A stretch of 64,000 bases of DNA from Artocarpus heterophyllus (taxonomy: Eukaryota > Streptophyta > Magnoliopsida > Rosales > Moraceae): the NCBI GenBank assembly GCA_025403435.1, contig CM046349.1, positions 19,304,004-19,368,003 on the forward strand, given 5' to 3'. Of the stretch, positions 1-12,839 are shown piece by piece (the first letter of the stretch is position 1; each line of letters starts with the position of its first letter). The translations under genes and the position numbers were made by a program. The notes under the pieces were generated by a model that saw only the letters and a list, made by a program, of their open reading frames with translations, ran no database searches and had not been told where the DNA came from.

Positions 1-2860
1 GTGTACATGTCCAACATTATCTATAGTCACAGTATTCCATAATATAAAAATTATAGATTTATCTATACCATAGACTATCTCAGGATCTCTAAGGAAACAT
101 TCCTAGCCACACAATTTCCCTGGATGCCTCAATGGCAACCACACATTTGGCTTCTATGGAAGAATCATCAATACAAGAGAGCTAGATAATACTCCCACTA
201 TGAATCCACTTCCTAAAGTAAAACTAACCTTGTAGTTAATCTTTTCGAATCCTAATCTGGTTGGAAGTCAGAGTCCATGTATCCTATAGGTGTTTAGTCC
301 TTTCCCGTATATACTCATATAATTCCTAGTTCTCCTTAGATACATAAGTTATATGCGTGACTACCTGCCAATGTTATGGCTTAGGATTCGATCGATATCA
401 ACTTGCTATTCTAATTGCATAAATAAATATCCAATCTTATGCAAAGCATAACATACATTCCTACTACTAAGGCAGAAGGAACTCTTCCATGTATTTTCTT
501 TCCTCTAATGTCTAAAGACAATCATCCCTAGAAAGAATGATTCCATACCGAATAGGTTAAGAACCTATCTTGGAATACTACATTGAAAACCTCTCTAGAA
601 CTTTATCTATGTACTAGGTTTTGAGACACAACTATCTTTTTCTTCTAATTGTTGCTAAATAATTAAACCTAAAGAATATAATTAGCTTGTCTCAAATCCT
701 TTAAGTCAAACTGTTTGGTTAACTAAATTTTGACCAATGACATTGTGCCTATGTCATTCTCAATGAGTAAAATGTCATTAACATAATGTACCAAAAAAAA
801 CCACTTTTTATCCTTAATGCGTTTATAATACATGGTTTGTCAAGATTTTGCTCGAACCTATATGAATTAACCACCTTATAAAATCTTATGTTCCAAGATC
901 AAAAAGCTTGCTTTAATTTGTCAACTAACTTAAGCAACTTGCAGATCTTATCCTCTTAGCCCTTTGCCTTGAACCTGTCTAGTTGTGTCATATAGATACT
1001 ATGCTCAAAATTGTCATTTAAAATGCAATTTTGACATCCATTTGTTTTATCTCGTGGACAAGATACCTATCAATGGATAAGAGTGTGTAGATAGACTTTA
1101 GCATCGCTACAAGTAAGAAAGCTTCATCATAGTCAATGTCCACTTTGTACTTGTATCCCTTTGCTACAAGTCTAGCATTAAAGGTCTTCATCTTTCCATC
1201 TACTTCTCTTTTCATCTATAGATCCCTGCATTTAGATACTTAATCCTTTAAAGTGTTTCTACAAGCAACCAAACTTTGTTGAAGACATAGATTCCGATTT
1301 AATATTCATGGCTCTTTGCCAAATTTCACAAGAAATGTTACAAGTGTGGAAACTAAGACTTTACTTTAGGATATCTTACAAAATTGCAAACTTTTAAATG
1401 AGATTCTAACTTCCAAGCTTCCTTATCCAGAACATATGCCAAACCTCAAGAACAACTTTAGTTGGAATATTGCTTAGAAAATAACATGCAATTTGTAGTA
1501 CATCCCTAAAAAAGGTATGTTTAATGTTGTATAACTCATTATGGGCTGTACTATATCCAATAAGCTTAAATTTCTTATGTCCATTACACCATCTACTATG
1601 GAGATGCCAGTGTAGTCAAATAGGATATAATCTTATTCTCTAATAAGTGTCCTAGAGACTTCTTGGAGAGATAATTTCCACCTCTTTAGAATTGAAGTGT
1701 TCTTATGGGTTTACCTAATTACTTCTCCACGTTCCAGCACATTTATGTAAACATAAATGTCCACGTGCACTAAGTCTAGGACTTCTTCGGCCTGATTTCC
1801 TTTAGCTCTAATAAGACCGTTTGGTCAATTTGCCCTCCAAACAAGGGTCAATGTGGTAAAGATTCCACCTCTAAGAAATTTAGAGGACCATCTTTAGCTA
1901 ACTTTTGTATCTTGTTAAGGCCTATATGACCTTAAATGTAAGTGCCAAAGATACGTCTTATTAGACTTAGAAATATTAGCCTATTTAGAGTTATTAGTTT
2001 ATTAGGTGTCAAGTAGCGTGCACTTATTTAGCTTGATAAAGTAAAGGCTTATCAAAAAACCTAAACCTACCATCAAAATAAAGATATACTTCTCCCACTA
2101 CTTCACTTAACCACAACATCTATTATTAACATGAAGCTCCTATCAAGCAGACTTCTCGTTTTCTATGCACAAATATACATATAATTAGTGGCTTCAGATT
2201 CTATAACCCATGAGTCATTAGAATCTTCCATTAATCCAACTTCAACTTGTAAGAGATCAACTTGTAAGAGATCACTTATTTCTCCTTATGCCTCCCAGGC
2301 TAGGAGATTCTTGTAATCCCTTTTGAGGTAACAAACCTTCTCATAGTGAAAGCATTTAGCTTTCTTCGGATCCTTCTTATTGGCTTGTTCCCACTTGTTC
2401 TTCTAGCCTATCCCATTACTAGAATTTAGAAGAACTAGTAACTACCAATGTCCTAACACCATTTGAAATAATGTTCCAGCTTTTAAGCACAATCTTAAAA
2501 GCATAGAGATCTTTATTGTTGTCAAAGATAACTCCTTCAACAAAGTTCTAAAAAGTCATCTCTGTTTGACGCTAGGATCTATATTCACTCTATTTGATTG
2601 ATCGTTAATCAAAAGACCATGCATAGTAGGCATTCATGTTCCTAAATAGTAAGTCCTTTAGATTACCAATGATGTGCCTAGCATTCATATAATCTATATG
2701 TTGCTTTTAGAGATCACCTAATGTGTTCTATATAGCAACACATCATCTTATGAGAATCTCGCTAAAGACTCCTGGCCTAGAATTACCCGATTAGGATCAA
2801 TGCCTTTTAGGTTCCAATTTATAAGGTTTTTGTACATATTTGTGTTTCATGCATATTAGA
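1..2860 (-). pseudogene. Decayed Ty1/copia gag-pol, 5'-to-3' on minus strand, cut by window edge
   Basis: Read on the minus strand, the copia domains appear in their normal order but with many stops and frameshifts. There is a degenerate gag zinc knuckle near 2280-2370 (CFHYEK...), a protease-like remnant of WVVDSGATNH near 2190-2230, and a GAG-pre-integrase stretch at 1800-1990 with GHIGLNKIQKLAKDGPL. Reverse transcriptase runs from about 1215 to 480 and includes FNARLVAKGYKYKVDIDYDEAF, QMDVKIAF and remnants of LVLYVDDILLI and of the YIDKVLERFSM segment. RNase H remnants (SIEAKCVVAIEASREIVWL) lie at 1-260. The longest open stretch is only 65 codons (1018-1215), so this is a relic. The 3' LTR would lie left of base 1. 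The motifs resemble Tork/Tnt1-type elements, but the lineage is not certain. Confidence 0.88.
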
Positions 2861-2865
2861 TTACT

Positions 2866-5225
2866 TTTTCCAATCATTAAAGTTCTATTGGTTAAGGTGT
2901 TTATTATGTATCGTATTTTAATAAGCTAAGTGACATTTTTATATAATAAATATATAACATGTATTAATAATAAGCAAACATAACAACATTTACTAATATA
3001 AACAAACAATAATGCAAGTATGTCTATGTGTAAAATCTTGAAAACACAAATATTACTGTGATAATTCCTAGCCGCGTTTGTGTTAGCTACCTTAGGGTAG
3101 TCAAACACAAACTAGCCTAGAACACAGATCCCATCCAATTAACATATACCTACTAGCTACCGCTTGTTTGGTCACAATTTAATTAACAAAGCTCTTTGAG
3201 GAGGTTAATAATTAAATTCATCTTAAGTGCATAACCATTATTTATATCTTATGATCCATGACCCCATAAATTGTCGCCTTAGGGTGTACAACCATGAATC
3301 ATGCCCACAGACATTTTCCATTTGGAAGCCCAATCTAGTATACCGCTGGTGGTAAACAACCTTCCTTGGGGTCAGCATCACCTGGTTTCATATATGGACC
3401 AATAATGGAGACCGTGGATCTTAACAAAGAACCCCCTCCCACTTAATATTTTAAAAACAAGATTTATGCAAACATGCATAAACAATTTTATGAGTGGCGC
3501 TCCTCTCTTCTATATGACATGTCATCAAACATATAGCAAATCATATAATAAAGCAAACAAGCATGGCATAAGGTATAGCAACAAGCAATACTTACATGCG
3601 GCTGTAACATTATAGTCCCAACCTAGAGAAAATAGAATAAAGATACAAAAATAAACCAAAACATATATTGTCCTTCACTTTTGCATCTCCTCCATGTATC
3701 TGCTTTCATGTCCTTTGAATTTCTAAATAATCCTTTCTAATAAAATGCTCAGAATTTTGTTAAGAACTTTTGGTATTATAATTTGACCACAATAGTATTT
3801 TCCTAGGTTTCAAAATAATTTCTGATAGTTTTCTTCCTTTGAAGATTAATAAAATCATTTAAATAACTTTATCCCTTCTCTCATCAAAAATTAATAAAAC
3901 TATTCAAATTATTTCAATCTATAATTTTCTCCAACAGAAAATTAATAAAATTAATTTTGTTATTTTCCCATAAGATTAGAGCTGTCGATGATAATCACCC
4001 AAAATCAAAATAGATAATATTTATCATTTATGACCTTTTTCCCTATGGTCAAGCATTTGGTAATTACCCCAAATCTAAATTCCAAATTTAGGTCTTATCC
4101 AAATAAAATCTAGCTTCCCAAATTAAATTACTAAAAATTCAATTTTAACTATTTGAATCTCATTCAAACTCAAAATTTTGTTTGCCCCTAATCTTCCTTT
4201 TGATCACAGTAGATCAAAATTAGATTTTCTAGATTCCAAATAATTTTACCCATAATCCTTCTCCAATTAGAAAGATTAATAAAAATTATTAAAAATAATA
4301 ATAATAATATAATGATTTTTCTTATTAAAAATTATTATCAATAATATAATATATCATATATATTATTATATTATATTATTTATATGTATAAAATAATATG
4401 TCATATATTGTATAATATATATTATATCATTTATATATATATATATAGGTTAATATATATACTTATGGCGGGTCTCGAAAACACATAATGTCCATGCCTT
4501 AGCATAGGCTTTTCAATGCTGTGGGCCATCAAAGTTGGGCCCACTCCAAACTTTAGCAATGCCATCCTGTTATTCCATAGCATAGCAACCACTGATTCAA
4601 GCACAGGTATCAATTGATCCCTCCATGCTATTTTTAGAACATGTAGAGAGTAAATATTCTGCATAGTACCCTATGTTTTTTTAGTATGACGTTTATAAAA
4701 CAGTATATATATAGTTCCCCAAAAAAATGCAAAAAAATTTCAAAAAATTAAATTGTAAAATTTCCAATAAAATTCTCCACATTCAATATAAAATCAAATT
4801 ACATAGAAAACTCTACATCATTTCAGGTTCACATGAATTTTAAGAAAGCAATAAATTCTAAGCGGTAATGATAGACTGCATCCTATTACAATTACAATTT
4901 CATGAATAAATCCTAGATATATATTTCTAAACTCTAAGGAACCATAATTGGTAATAATTAAAATTAAATAAATAATAAAAAATTACCATTCACCATAAAT
5001 TCCCATGATAACAATAATTAATACTTCTTACACATATTAATTCACATATAAAAATCCTAGAGTGCCAACTCTCTAAAATATCAATTCAATGAATAAGAAG
5101 TGAAAATTACACTATATCATTTATGTCTATAGCATAATAATAAGTTCACTCTAATTCTAATTGTTGCAAAAGTTAGTTTGGTGATGCAGTAGAACTTTAA
5201 AAATTTTTATGAATCACTAGGAATC
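2866..5225. other. AT-rich non-coding stretch, probable decayed leader of the copia element
   Basis: No gene is visible here. The stretch lies between the gag start (about 2860) and the primer-site-like and LTR sequences to its right, so it is probably the decayed untranslated leader of the minus-strand copia element plus later insertions. A slightly GC-richer block at 3240-3430 resembles LTR or leader sequence. A short open frame at 4431-4664 (minus) has no recognisable domain. Confidence 0.4.
4285..4470. repeat. AT-rich simple-sequence tract
   Basis: Runs of AAT and TA units (for example ataataataat and tatatatatatata) make almost pure A/T sequence with strong self-complementarity. This is a low-complexity tract with no coding content. 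Confidence 0.8.
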
Positions 5226-5240
5226 TAACTCATGATACTA
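5226..5240 (-). other. Degenerate primer-binding site (initiator tRNA-Met type)
   Basis: The minus strand reads TAGTATCATGAGTTAG, close to the usual copia primer site TGGTATCAGAGC, with one inserted base and a couple of substitutions. It lies about 32 bases inside the LTR edge at 5273 and on the correct side for a minus-strand element, so it links that LTR to the copia relic at 1-2860. The gap from the LTR edge is larger than normal, so this is tentative. Confidence 0.4.
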
Positions 5241-5272
5241 TAAATAATAAATTAAATCTAATGTAATGCACC

Positions 5273-7433
5273 TGTTGGGGACAGGAAATAGTACTTTTAA
5301 TTGAACAATTCTTCAAAAACAAATCTTTGTCATCGAATCTCAATAGCTATTTTATTCCTTCTAGCTATTGTATGTGTGGGCACAACTCAGTGGAAACTCA
5401 CCACAAACTCTCCTTTAATTTTTTCTCTAAAAGATGCACAATAGCACTCTTTTTTGAATTAAAAAAACCAAGGTGCAAAGACCCCTATTTATAGAATTGG
5501 TTAGAGGAGATAAAAGTCTATCAGGAATAGGATAAGCTTTTCTCACTCCTCTACCTATCTCAGACGCCAATCACAAAGGATGTATCCTCACTGTGCACGC
5601 CATTTACCAGATAGAGGAGAATTGAAACTCAACCAAACATAGTGTAGAATTCTATGATTATCTACATTACCTAGGATAATTCTTATTCAAATAATTCTAT
5701 TTAAATCAGAATTCAATTATCCTTGATAATTATCTAATTTAAAAAATTATGAATAATTATTTTTTATCCAAATTCAAATACAATTACAATTTAAATTAAA
5801 TAATTAATTATCACAAAATCCCAATAATTAAATTTGAATAAATATTATCATAAAATTAATTAATTAAATAATTAATTTTATTTTTCCTAAATTGCCCCAC
5901 CTGTAGGTGACCAACACCTTAGTAAGACGAGGCTAGGCGCCATCATCATAGTCCAACTAGACTGTTGGGCTTGCACACTTACAGTCTAGTTACCTGTACC
6001 ATTCTACACAACTAGTCAAGGAATTTGTGAGCTAGCCTTGGAAGCCGATGGACATATATTTATCAAGCTCCAATAATAACAAATTAATTAATCTCTCATT
6101 AATTATCTATTTAATTATTAACTTCAATGTCTCTCCACTATAGACCTAAAGCTCCACGGCTAATAATATACTGAATTACGAGATTCTTGTAATATATGTC
6201 CTTTTTATGACCTCTCATATTACATGTAGCCCCATAGGTTATCCATAATCGAATGAAGGACTTAATTCCATTTTACCTTTTGATTATTTTATCTCAAAAT
6301 TCTATTATTTTACCATTGAAAAATCCATTCCTTTTATAACACATACAACAGGATTATCTTCCAGTTATCATATGTATCTAGATGACCAAGGCCTCATTTT
6401 ATTTTCCAGTAACCCAATAATGCCTTTGAAAGTATAACATTAACTCTTTGTTAAAGAGCTATGGATTTCGTGTTTGTGGATTATGCTCTCATCGAATATA
6501 GGTTGCATCTCCATCATACCAACAAAAGAGCCTTTAGTCATCGAAACTCTTGCCTTTGGCATATCAAAAGATACAAGCCATAAACATAGAGTCATGAATC
6601 CAATTTAGCATTAAGCTAACACATAAATGATAATCAAAGAGAATTGATTTAAGTCAAATGGAATTATTATTAAATCAATTCAACTTTAGATCTAGTCTAG
6701 TATGTGACCACAATTAGGTCTGCCACACCAATATATCTACCATGGAATCAATATGCTTCGACAACCAAGATAACCCGTCTCTTTATTTGGATATAAATCC
6801 CTGTTGCAATCTTGTCATGTATAAAGTGTTCAGCTCTATACATAGACTACGGACTATATAATTTAGACTATTAATCTCCGAATCAGATTTTTTTAGCATA
6901 TAAACTCCATATATGTTCAATTCCAAGATTGGGTTCTAATAGTCATAGATCGCATGTTTGCTAATATACAATCATTAATACGATAGTAATATAAAGACCA
7001 TTATTAGTATATGAAAGATTCGCATTATTATTTATTTAATTAAAAATGCCATAAATACATTCCAAGTATTTATTTCTTAGGGCACCAATCTATTCTGACG
7101 ACCAAAATAAGCCGCCTTTTCATTTGGACGTAGATCCTTATTACAGCTTTTTATGTATAAAGTGCCCAGTTCTATACATAGACTGCGAACTATATAATTT
7201 AAACTATTAATCTTCAAATCAAATCTTTTCTGCATATAAACTCTATATATGCTCAATTCCAAGATTTGGTTTTAATAATCACAAATCACTTGTTTTCTAA
7301 TATACAATCATTAATATGATAATACTGTGAGGACCATTATTAAATACATGAATTATTTGCATTATTATTTATTTAACCAAAATTTTCATAAATACAATAT
7401 GAGTATGTATTCCTTAGGGCACCTTTTCTAACA
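5273..7433 (-). repeat. Copia-type LTR, family A, copy 1 (probable 5' LTR of the 1-2860 relic)
   Basis: On the plus strand the block starts TGTTGGGGAC and ends CTTTTCTAACA, giving the TG...CA ends and short inverted TGTTR terminus of an LTR. Read on the minus strand it begins TGTTAGAAAAGGTGCCC. Its body aligns by eye over most of its length with the solo LTR at 23175-24868 (same orientation) and with 7440-9065 (opposite orientation). Shared landmarks include a paired 'ctttggcatatcaaaag'-type segment and the 'tatccataatc' segment. The flanking five bases (gcacc and tcgtc) do not match. That fits a 5' LTR whose duplicate site lies beyond the left edge. The length of 2161 bp includes an internal tandem duplication. 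Confidence 0.7.
6750..7423. repeat. Tandem duplication, two units of 337 bp, inside the LTR
   Basis: Units 6750-7086 and 7087-7423 are diverged direct repeats. Both contain the order 'cttagggcacc', 'gaccaa-ataa-cc', 'tgtataaagtg', 'ctatacatagact', 'caattccaagat' and 'atacaatcattaat'. The repeat sits at what would be the U3 end of the minus-strand LTR. The solo LTR at 23175-24868 has only one copy. Confidence 0.88.
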
Positions 7434-7439
7434 TCGTCT

Positions 7440-9065
7440 TGGTCATCAGAGTGATTGTCACTAGTGATAATATATTAGATCAGGACTAAAGATGATTTGA
7501 TTTAGTTAATACTTCTGTTTGAATAAATAATTCACTTTATACAGTCATATGTGTTACATCTTAATCCTAAAAAATGAGTCTATATTCTTGGCTTGTGTCT
7601 TTTGATGTACCAAAGGATGACAGCCAAAATTATTTAAAAGTACGTATACCGGTACGTTGGAGACATGACTTTTGAATGACATAAACTCGTTATTCATAGA
7701 TATGAAATCCATAACTCTTTTGTATAGTTAATGATATTCTCTTATAAGCATTATCCTGTAATTAGAAACTGGAGTGTTCAACCGTTTTGATATATATGTA
7801 TATCCAAATGGTGTACTATTTGTATTGGTTACTAATAGTAAGTATTCCAATGTTGAGATTATGGAACATAAGATAAATATAATCAGAAAGGTAAAATGGA
7901 ATTTATCCTTAAGCCAATCATGGATATCCTATAAGGATGTTACACATGATGATAAGTCATAGACGGTTAACTTATTGGGGTTTCATAATTTATATGTAGT
8001 TCGAGAGTGCAGCTCTAAGCTTTTAATGGACTAGGTTTAGACTTGATAATTATAAAATATGCATGTCGGGGATATGTAATTTTATAATCACAGGAGCTTG
8101 ATCTATATATATCTATCAGATCTCCTTTATTAGCTCACATATTTTCCTATAATAACGCAATGTGTGTTTTAAATTAGTAACTTATATTAATTCTTATATT
8201 GGCTTAAAATTACATTATTTGGATTTTATTGATTTGTGTAAGTTTTTTGGTTGAATTAATTCATAATAAACATGTTGGATTATTTAAATATATTTTATTT
8301 AAATATGCGATTATCTGTGTATGATTCTTTTATTCAGATAACTTCTGTATTAAGTTATTTGAATTAAAACTGATGCTCTATGAAAGATATTGGGAATAAA
8401 GTAGTGATTATCCAATTTATTCAAATCGGTGGGTTGGGTGATCTCGGAAGCTGGAAAAATGCATGGTAGGGGCATGCCACATTAGCCCGATCGACCAACC
8501 TTAGTATAGGCGAATGACCGCCCCTGCTAGATCAACGATCCGCATCAAACGCTTTTTAGTTGAAGCATTTGATCTAAACTCAAATTTTGAAGCCTTATCT
8601 AATAAGAATAAGTCCCCATCCAACCTCTATAACTAAGATATGTGTTCCTATGGTTTATTATCATCTAGTGAGATCATTTGAGAGGTTTAGAGAGAGATTT
8701 TTCTAGAGAGAGATATTCTATTACTCTAAAGAATTATTGCTTAACATCTAGAACAGTAATTCTTATTATTCTATTGTGATTATGGAGAGAAGCTTCCAAG
8801 AGGAGAATCAAACGACGTGTGCCTACTCGTATTCTGGTCATGAAAAAAAAGAATAGCAAAGAAGACCAATTGGTTGAGGATCTTCCAGACACGATTCTTA
8901 GTAGTTGTTCTATCAAACAATTATCTATTAGAAGTGCAGTTATGATTTTATAAGGTACAAAAGATCTATTATTAATATATCATATAAGCATGTCTAACTC
9001 ATTTATGAAAAAGATATTAATTTAAAAAAATTTTAAAATTTCCACTGAGTTTTCATTTTCTAACA
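7440..9065 (+). repeat. Copia-type LTR, family A, copy 2 (inverted, 5' truncated)
   Basis: The reverse complement of this block aligns with 23320-24545 and with copy 1. Examples are 'ctggagtgttcaaccgtt' against the complement of the 24150 region and the segment 'ggtcttctttgctattct' shared, inverted, with 23345. It ends CATTTTCTAACA at 9065, matching the complement of the solo LTR start. The outermost U3 part is missing. It lies head-to-head with copy 1. The open frame at 8734-8916 falls within it and is not a gene. Confidence 0.72.
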
Positions 9066-11380
9066 ACGGTGACATTCTGTTGTAGCATTAACTATCTCAC
9101 CATCCTTACCACTTGGTTTGATTGGGTTTAGACAGGCCATCTGAAGCAAAAATCCACTCTAGAAGTACCTTCGTAAAGCTTGTCACTCCCAAAAGTTCCT
9201 ACAAGCTTCACGTCCAAGCCCAAAACAACCACATGCAAGTTTTTGTCATGACTATCATCTTCAAAACCTTAAAAATCCTAGTCATAGTTCCCACATATAA
9301 ATTGTCCTTGGAAGCATTCTAAGTTCGTACCAGTTGTTGCGCAAAATCACTTCACCCGAAAGAAACCCGAAAGAAACCTTCGCTTGGCATTGCATTAACA
9401 AGGGATAATCAGGATTGATTTATTATTTCAAATTAGCTTTAAATTGCACAAACTTATTTTGCTCTTGTCAATAATTGTATTTATTTTGATTAAGTTACTA
9501 ATAAGTTAAATTATTGGTAGAAGGAAAAATGAATAAAAAAAATTAAATAGACCAAAAAAAATCTTTAATTTGAAGTCAACCAATCAAAATTCCTTTTACT
9601 TCAACTCTTAATCAAAAATGAATAGAATAAATCATACTTTATATAATATTTTAATTGAACTAGATGCAATGATCAATAAATTAATTAGTTTAATTCTATA
9701 CTTATCCATATCCAAAATCTATCAATAATCTAAATTATTTTATAGAAATTGGTTCTAGTTTAACACTAAACAATTTAGAACTAATTGAATACAAGTTACT
9801 TCCTAAACTTGGTTTGCCATTTCTATAAAGAATATAATTTGTAACTTAAGTTCTAAATTCTCTTTTTTCTGCAATGGATTCTGGAGAAAAAGTGCTTTTA
9901 AATTTATATTGCATGCTATTTCATATATGATTACAAAAGTAAATTGTATTGTTACACCCAAAACCACACTTTTTGCACAATGCACTCTAAACTTTTATTC
10001 TTGGCAAAATATATCCTAAACTTTAAAATTATTGGCAATTGAGATCCAATTGCTAATAAACATTAAAAAGCATGAATAATTTTGGTCACAAGATAGGACT
10101 TTTTATATTTTTGTACCATGTATTTTAGTTTTATTTAAAATGTTTATCTTTACTTTTTGATCTTATCAAACGTATGCCCTCATATTACATGTAATACATA
10201 TATTCATATTTATTATTGGTCAACCTCGATTTTGCCCTCAAAAATATCCAAACTACCCTTAAACAGAAAACTAAAGAATTTCAAGGGGAAATAACAAAAG
10301 AAAAATTAAATTGTAAAAGAATAATAATAAAAAATCACTTCTTCTTCAAAACCCATGACTATGTACGTGTTCATCTAAGAAGTCTTTGGTAAGTATTTTT
10401 GAAGGGAAATTCTTTGCCAGCGTCAATTGATCCACAAGTATGGTCATCCCATGTTTCAATCAACTACGTAGTGTACACAAAATACAAAACTTGTTTGAAT
10501 AGAAACGTGGATAATTTGGAAATAAAATTTAAAAAAAAAAAAAGAGAAAACGAATAAATGATTATATAATTGAAAATAAATTTACAACCTTGTCAGTAAG
10601 ACGAAGGCGAGATTAGGAAGAAAGAGACCTGACTCGGGGATATTTGGACTTCATTTGGCGCTCGGAAGAATCTAGGAATTTAGGGACACTCTTCCAAGGC
10701 CCAATTATCCTCTGTCTTTCAAAGATTCTAAAAGGAGGTATTATGTCTCCATAGATGTCTTCTCCCATCCCTCAACTGCAACGCCTTACCCACCCAAAAA
10801 CCCACAGTGAACTAACCCCACGTCTAGCTTTTTTAATTGATTAGTTTTTTTAAATGTAATTTTATATTCTAATTTCTGCTTCACTGTATTTGTATCATTT
10901 TTGTAGTGAAAATAATCATTCATCTTGGAATAGGCAGACATTTACTTATAAAATGTAATTTAAAAGTATACATTTGATGAGACAAAAATTAAAGGTATAC
11001 TTTTTGAATAAACTTAAAATATAAAGTATTAAAAGATAAATAACCCAACAAAATATTTTTTTTCTTTGTAGGTGTGACCCATTAGACATAGATTCATCTT
11101 TTAATTTTTCTAATTCCTTCCGCTTTTCAAACTTAAAAGCAATGGCTTCACTTTTTACGGTCCTTATTTGCTTTTTGTTTTGCATTATTACATATATATA
11201 AGTACATTTCCTTTATTTTTTTTATTTTTCCACTTATTAATTTTTAATCGTTTATTAGGTTTCTATTATTGTATAAAATTTCATTTAAAAACTTGTATAA
11301 AATTTTACATATTTGTAATTTAAACATTTTTATTGATAGTGTGTTTGATATTTTCAGTTCAACTATAGTGTTAGTTTAAA
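9066..11380. other. Non-coding, repeat-derived AT-rich DNA
   Basis: No gene is recognisable. Short frames at 9122-9322, 9803-9985 and 10946-11185 show no domain or codon bias. The stretch 9955-10095 matches one arm of the MITE at 24924-25299. Confidence 0.5.
9955..10095 (+). repeat. Fragment of the 24924-25299 MITE family
   Basis: The order 'cacaatgcactctaaacttt', 'attcttggcaaaatatatcct', 'aaactttaaaatt' and 'aacattaaaaagc' matches 24968-25060 in the same orientation with scattered changes. The opposite arm was not found, so this appears to be a partial or decayed copy. Confidence 0.6.
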
Positions 11381-12200
11381 AATTACTGCCTAAGAAGGGG
11401 TGAATTAGGTTTTTAAAAAATTTTCAAATTATTGGAAAATTAGAATTAATCACAACATCAAAAGATTGAGAAAACACTAACAAATAAGAATTCCAAACTA
11501 AAAAGTAATCCAAATCAAGAAACACACACCAAAAACGTGCAAATAAGCAAATAATCAATTTAATCCAACATCACCAAGAGACTTATCAAGCAAATAAAAT
11601 TAGCAAAAATAAAAGAGCTTAGGGTGAAGAAAACGCAAACGCATTTTATAGTGGTTCGGCAAATAAAATTAGCAAAAATAAAAGACAAAAACCAAAAAGA
11701 ATCATTTCCACGCAAAAATAGTTGTTGCAACACAAATCCTAACTGTCGACAAACTAGCCTTTATAGTCTAACCGACAAGCCAAAAATCAAGAGCGGTAGC
11801 CAGAGTTTAAATTCTAGACAAAACAGCCCCAACGGTCATTTGACCGACAGCCACCATAGGGCTTCCAGTAGACCGTTGATCCAATGTTGACAAGTTGACG
11901 GATTAGCAGGGAGGCTGCTAGAGAGCTTGGAAAAACAAGATCCAAGCTTCCTATAACATTTAACTAGCAAGCCAGAATAGAGGTTTTGGTAGGCCAGTGG
12001 GGACAACTGGTAGGTTAGTTTTCCAAGCCAACAGGGCCGCAGAGAGCTAGTGTAGACGGTGGATCTACAATCAAATATGAAAATGTTGATTCAAGTTTTT
12101 AGAATTCTATTCAAGGAACTTGGATCCTCAAATCACCATTAATTGGACCTATTAGCTCAAGTGAACATGCAGATCAAAATGCAATAAACAGAATAAATAA
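11381..12200. other. Probable LTR-retroelement fragment, unclassified
   Basis: The phrase 'aaggggtgaattaggtttttaaaa' followed by 'ttatagtggttcggc' is typical of plant LTR or leader sequence, but no ends, primer site or coding domain could be fixed. The 88-codon frame at 11624-11890 has no recognisable domain. It adjoins the LTR of the Tat element that starts at 12201. Confidence 0.3.
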
Positions 12201-12817
12201 TGTTGTAAAAACAAGAATATCACACGCAGGATTTATAGTGGTTCACTCTATTAAAGAAGAGCTACGTCCACTATAATACACTATAATATTATGGGTACAA
12301 ATTACAAGAGAACAAAAAGATGAGAAAACAATTGGGCAGAGTTCTTGTATTTTTTTCACTATCTCCCATACACTGAAACAACCATCTCTTTATATAGAGA
12401 ATGAGGAGCAATCGTGGCTTCCAACCATCTAGGGTAGTGGCATAATGCACTGAAAGTAACTGCAGTGGTAGGACACATGTCGATCCGTGATAGGCTGCAA
12501 GAATCATGCCTCCCCCACGTTTCGGTCCATGACCAGACATGTTAGTAACCGTTAGTTTGTGCTAGTAACCATCAACTCGTAGCGATCAATCTAGTCGAAC
12601 GAACACTTGGAGACGAGTATGAATTACCTCAAGTGGCCGATGTATCCCAAATGCTTCTTACCACGTACCAAGAATCAAACTAATCAAACTAAATAAAGTG
12701 TCAGTTCGATTAGCCTTCCTCACATTAACTGATTCTCTTCGATCTATTTGACTTGTTTTAATACTAGGCTATTTGGGCCTACGAAAAATTTGGGCCTAAC
12801 CAAATTACACCCCAACA
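12201..12817 (-). repeat. 3' LTR of the Tat element
   Basis: On the plus strand it starts TGTTGTAAAAAC and ends CCCCAACA, giving perfect TGTTG/CAACA termini and a length of 617 bp. Read on the minus strand it begins TGTTGGGGTGTAATTTGG directly after the polypurine tract. A TATA box on the minus strand (TATATAAAG) lies at about 12388-12397, in the expected place. The partner LTR is absent, so no target duplication could be tested. Confidence 0.75.
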
Positions 12818-12835
12818 GTTAGCCCCCCACTCCTT
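12818..12835 (-). other. Polypurine tract next to the 3' LTR
   Basis: The minus strand reads GGAGTGGGGGGCTAAC immediately before the LTR start TGTTGGGG. A G-rich purine run touching an LTR is the normal primer for plus-strand DNA synthesis, and it fixes the LTR boundary at 12817. Confidence 0.7.
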
Positions 12836-12839
12836 AGTC

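Noticed and set aside
4431..4664. 77-codon minus-strand frame near an AT tract
   Set aside because: No domain, no splice context, and it lies in probable retroelement leader sequence.
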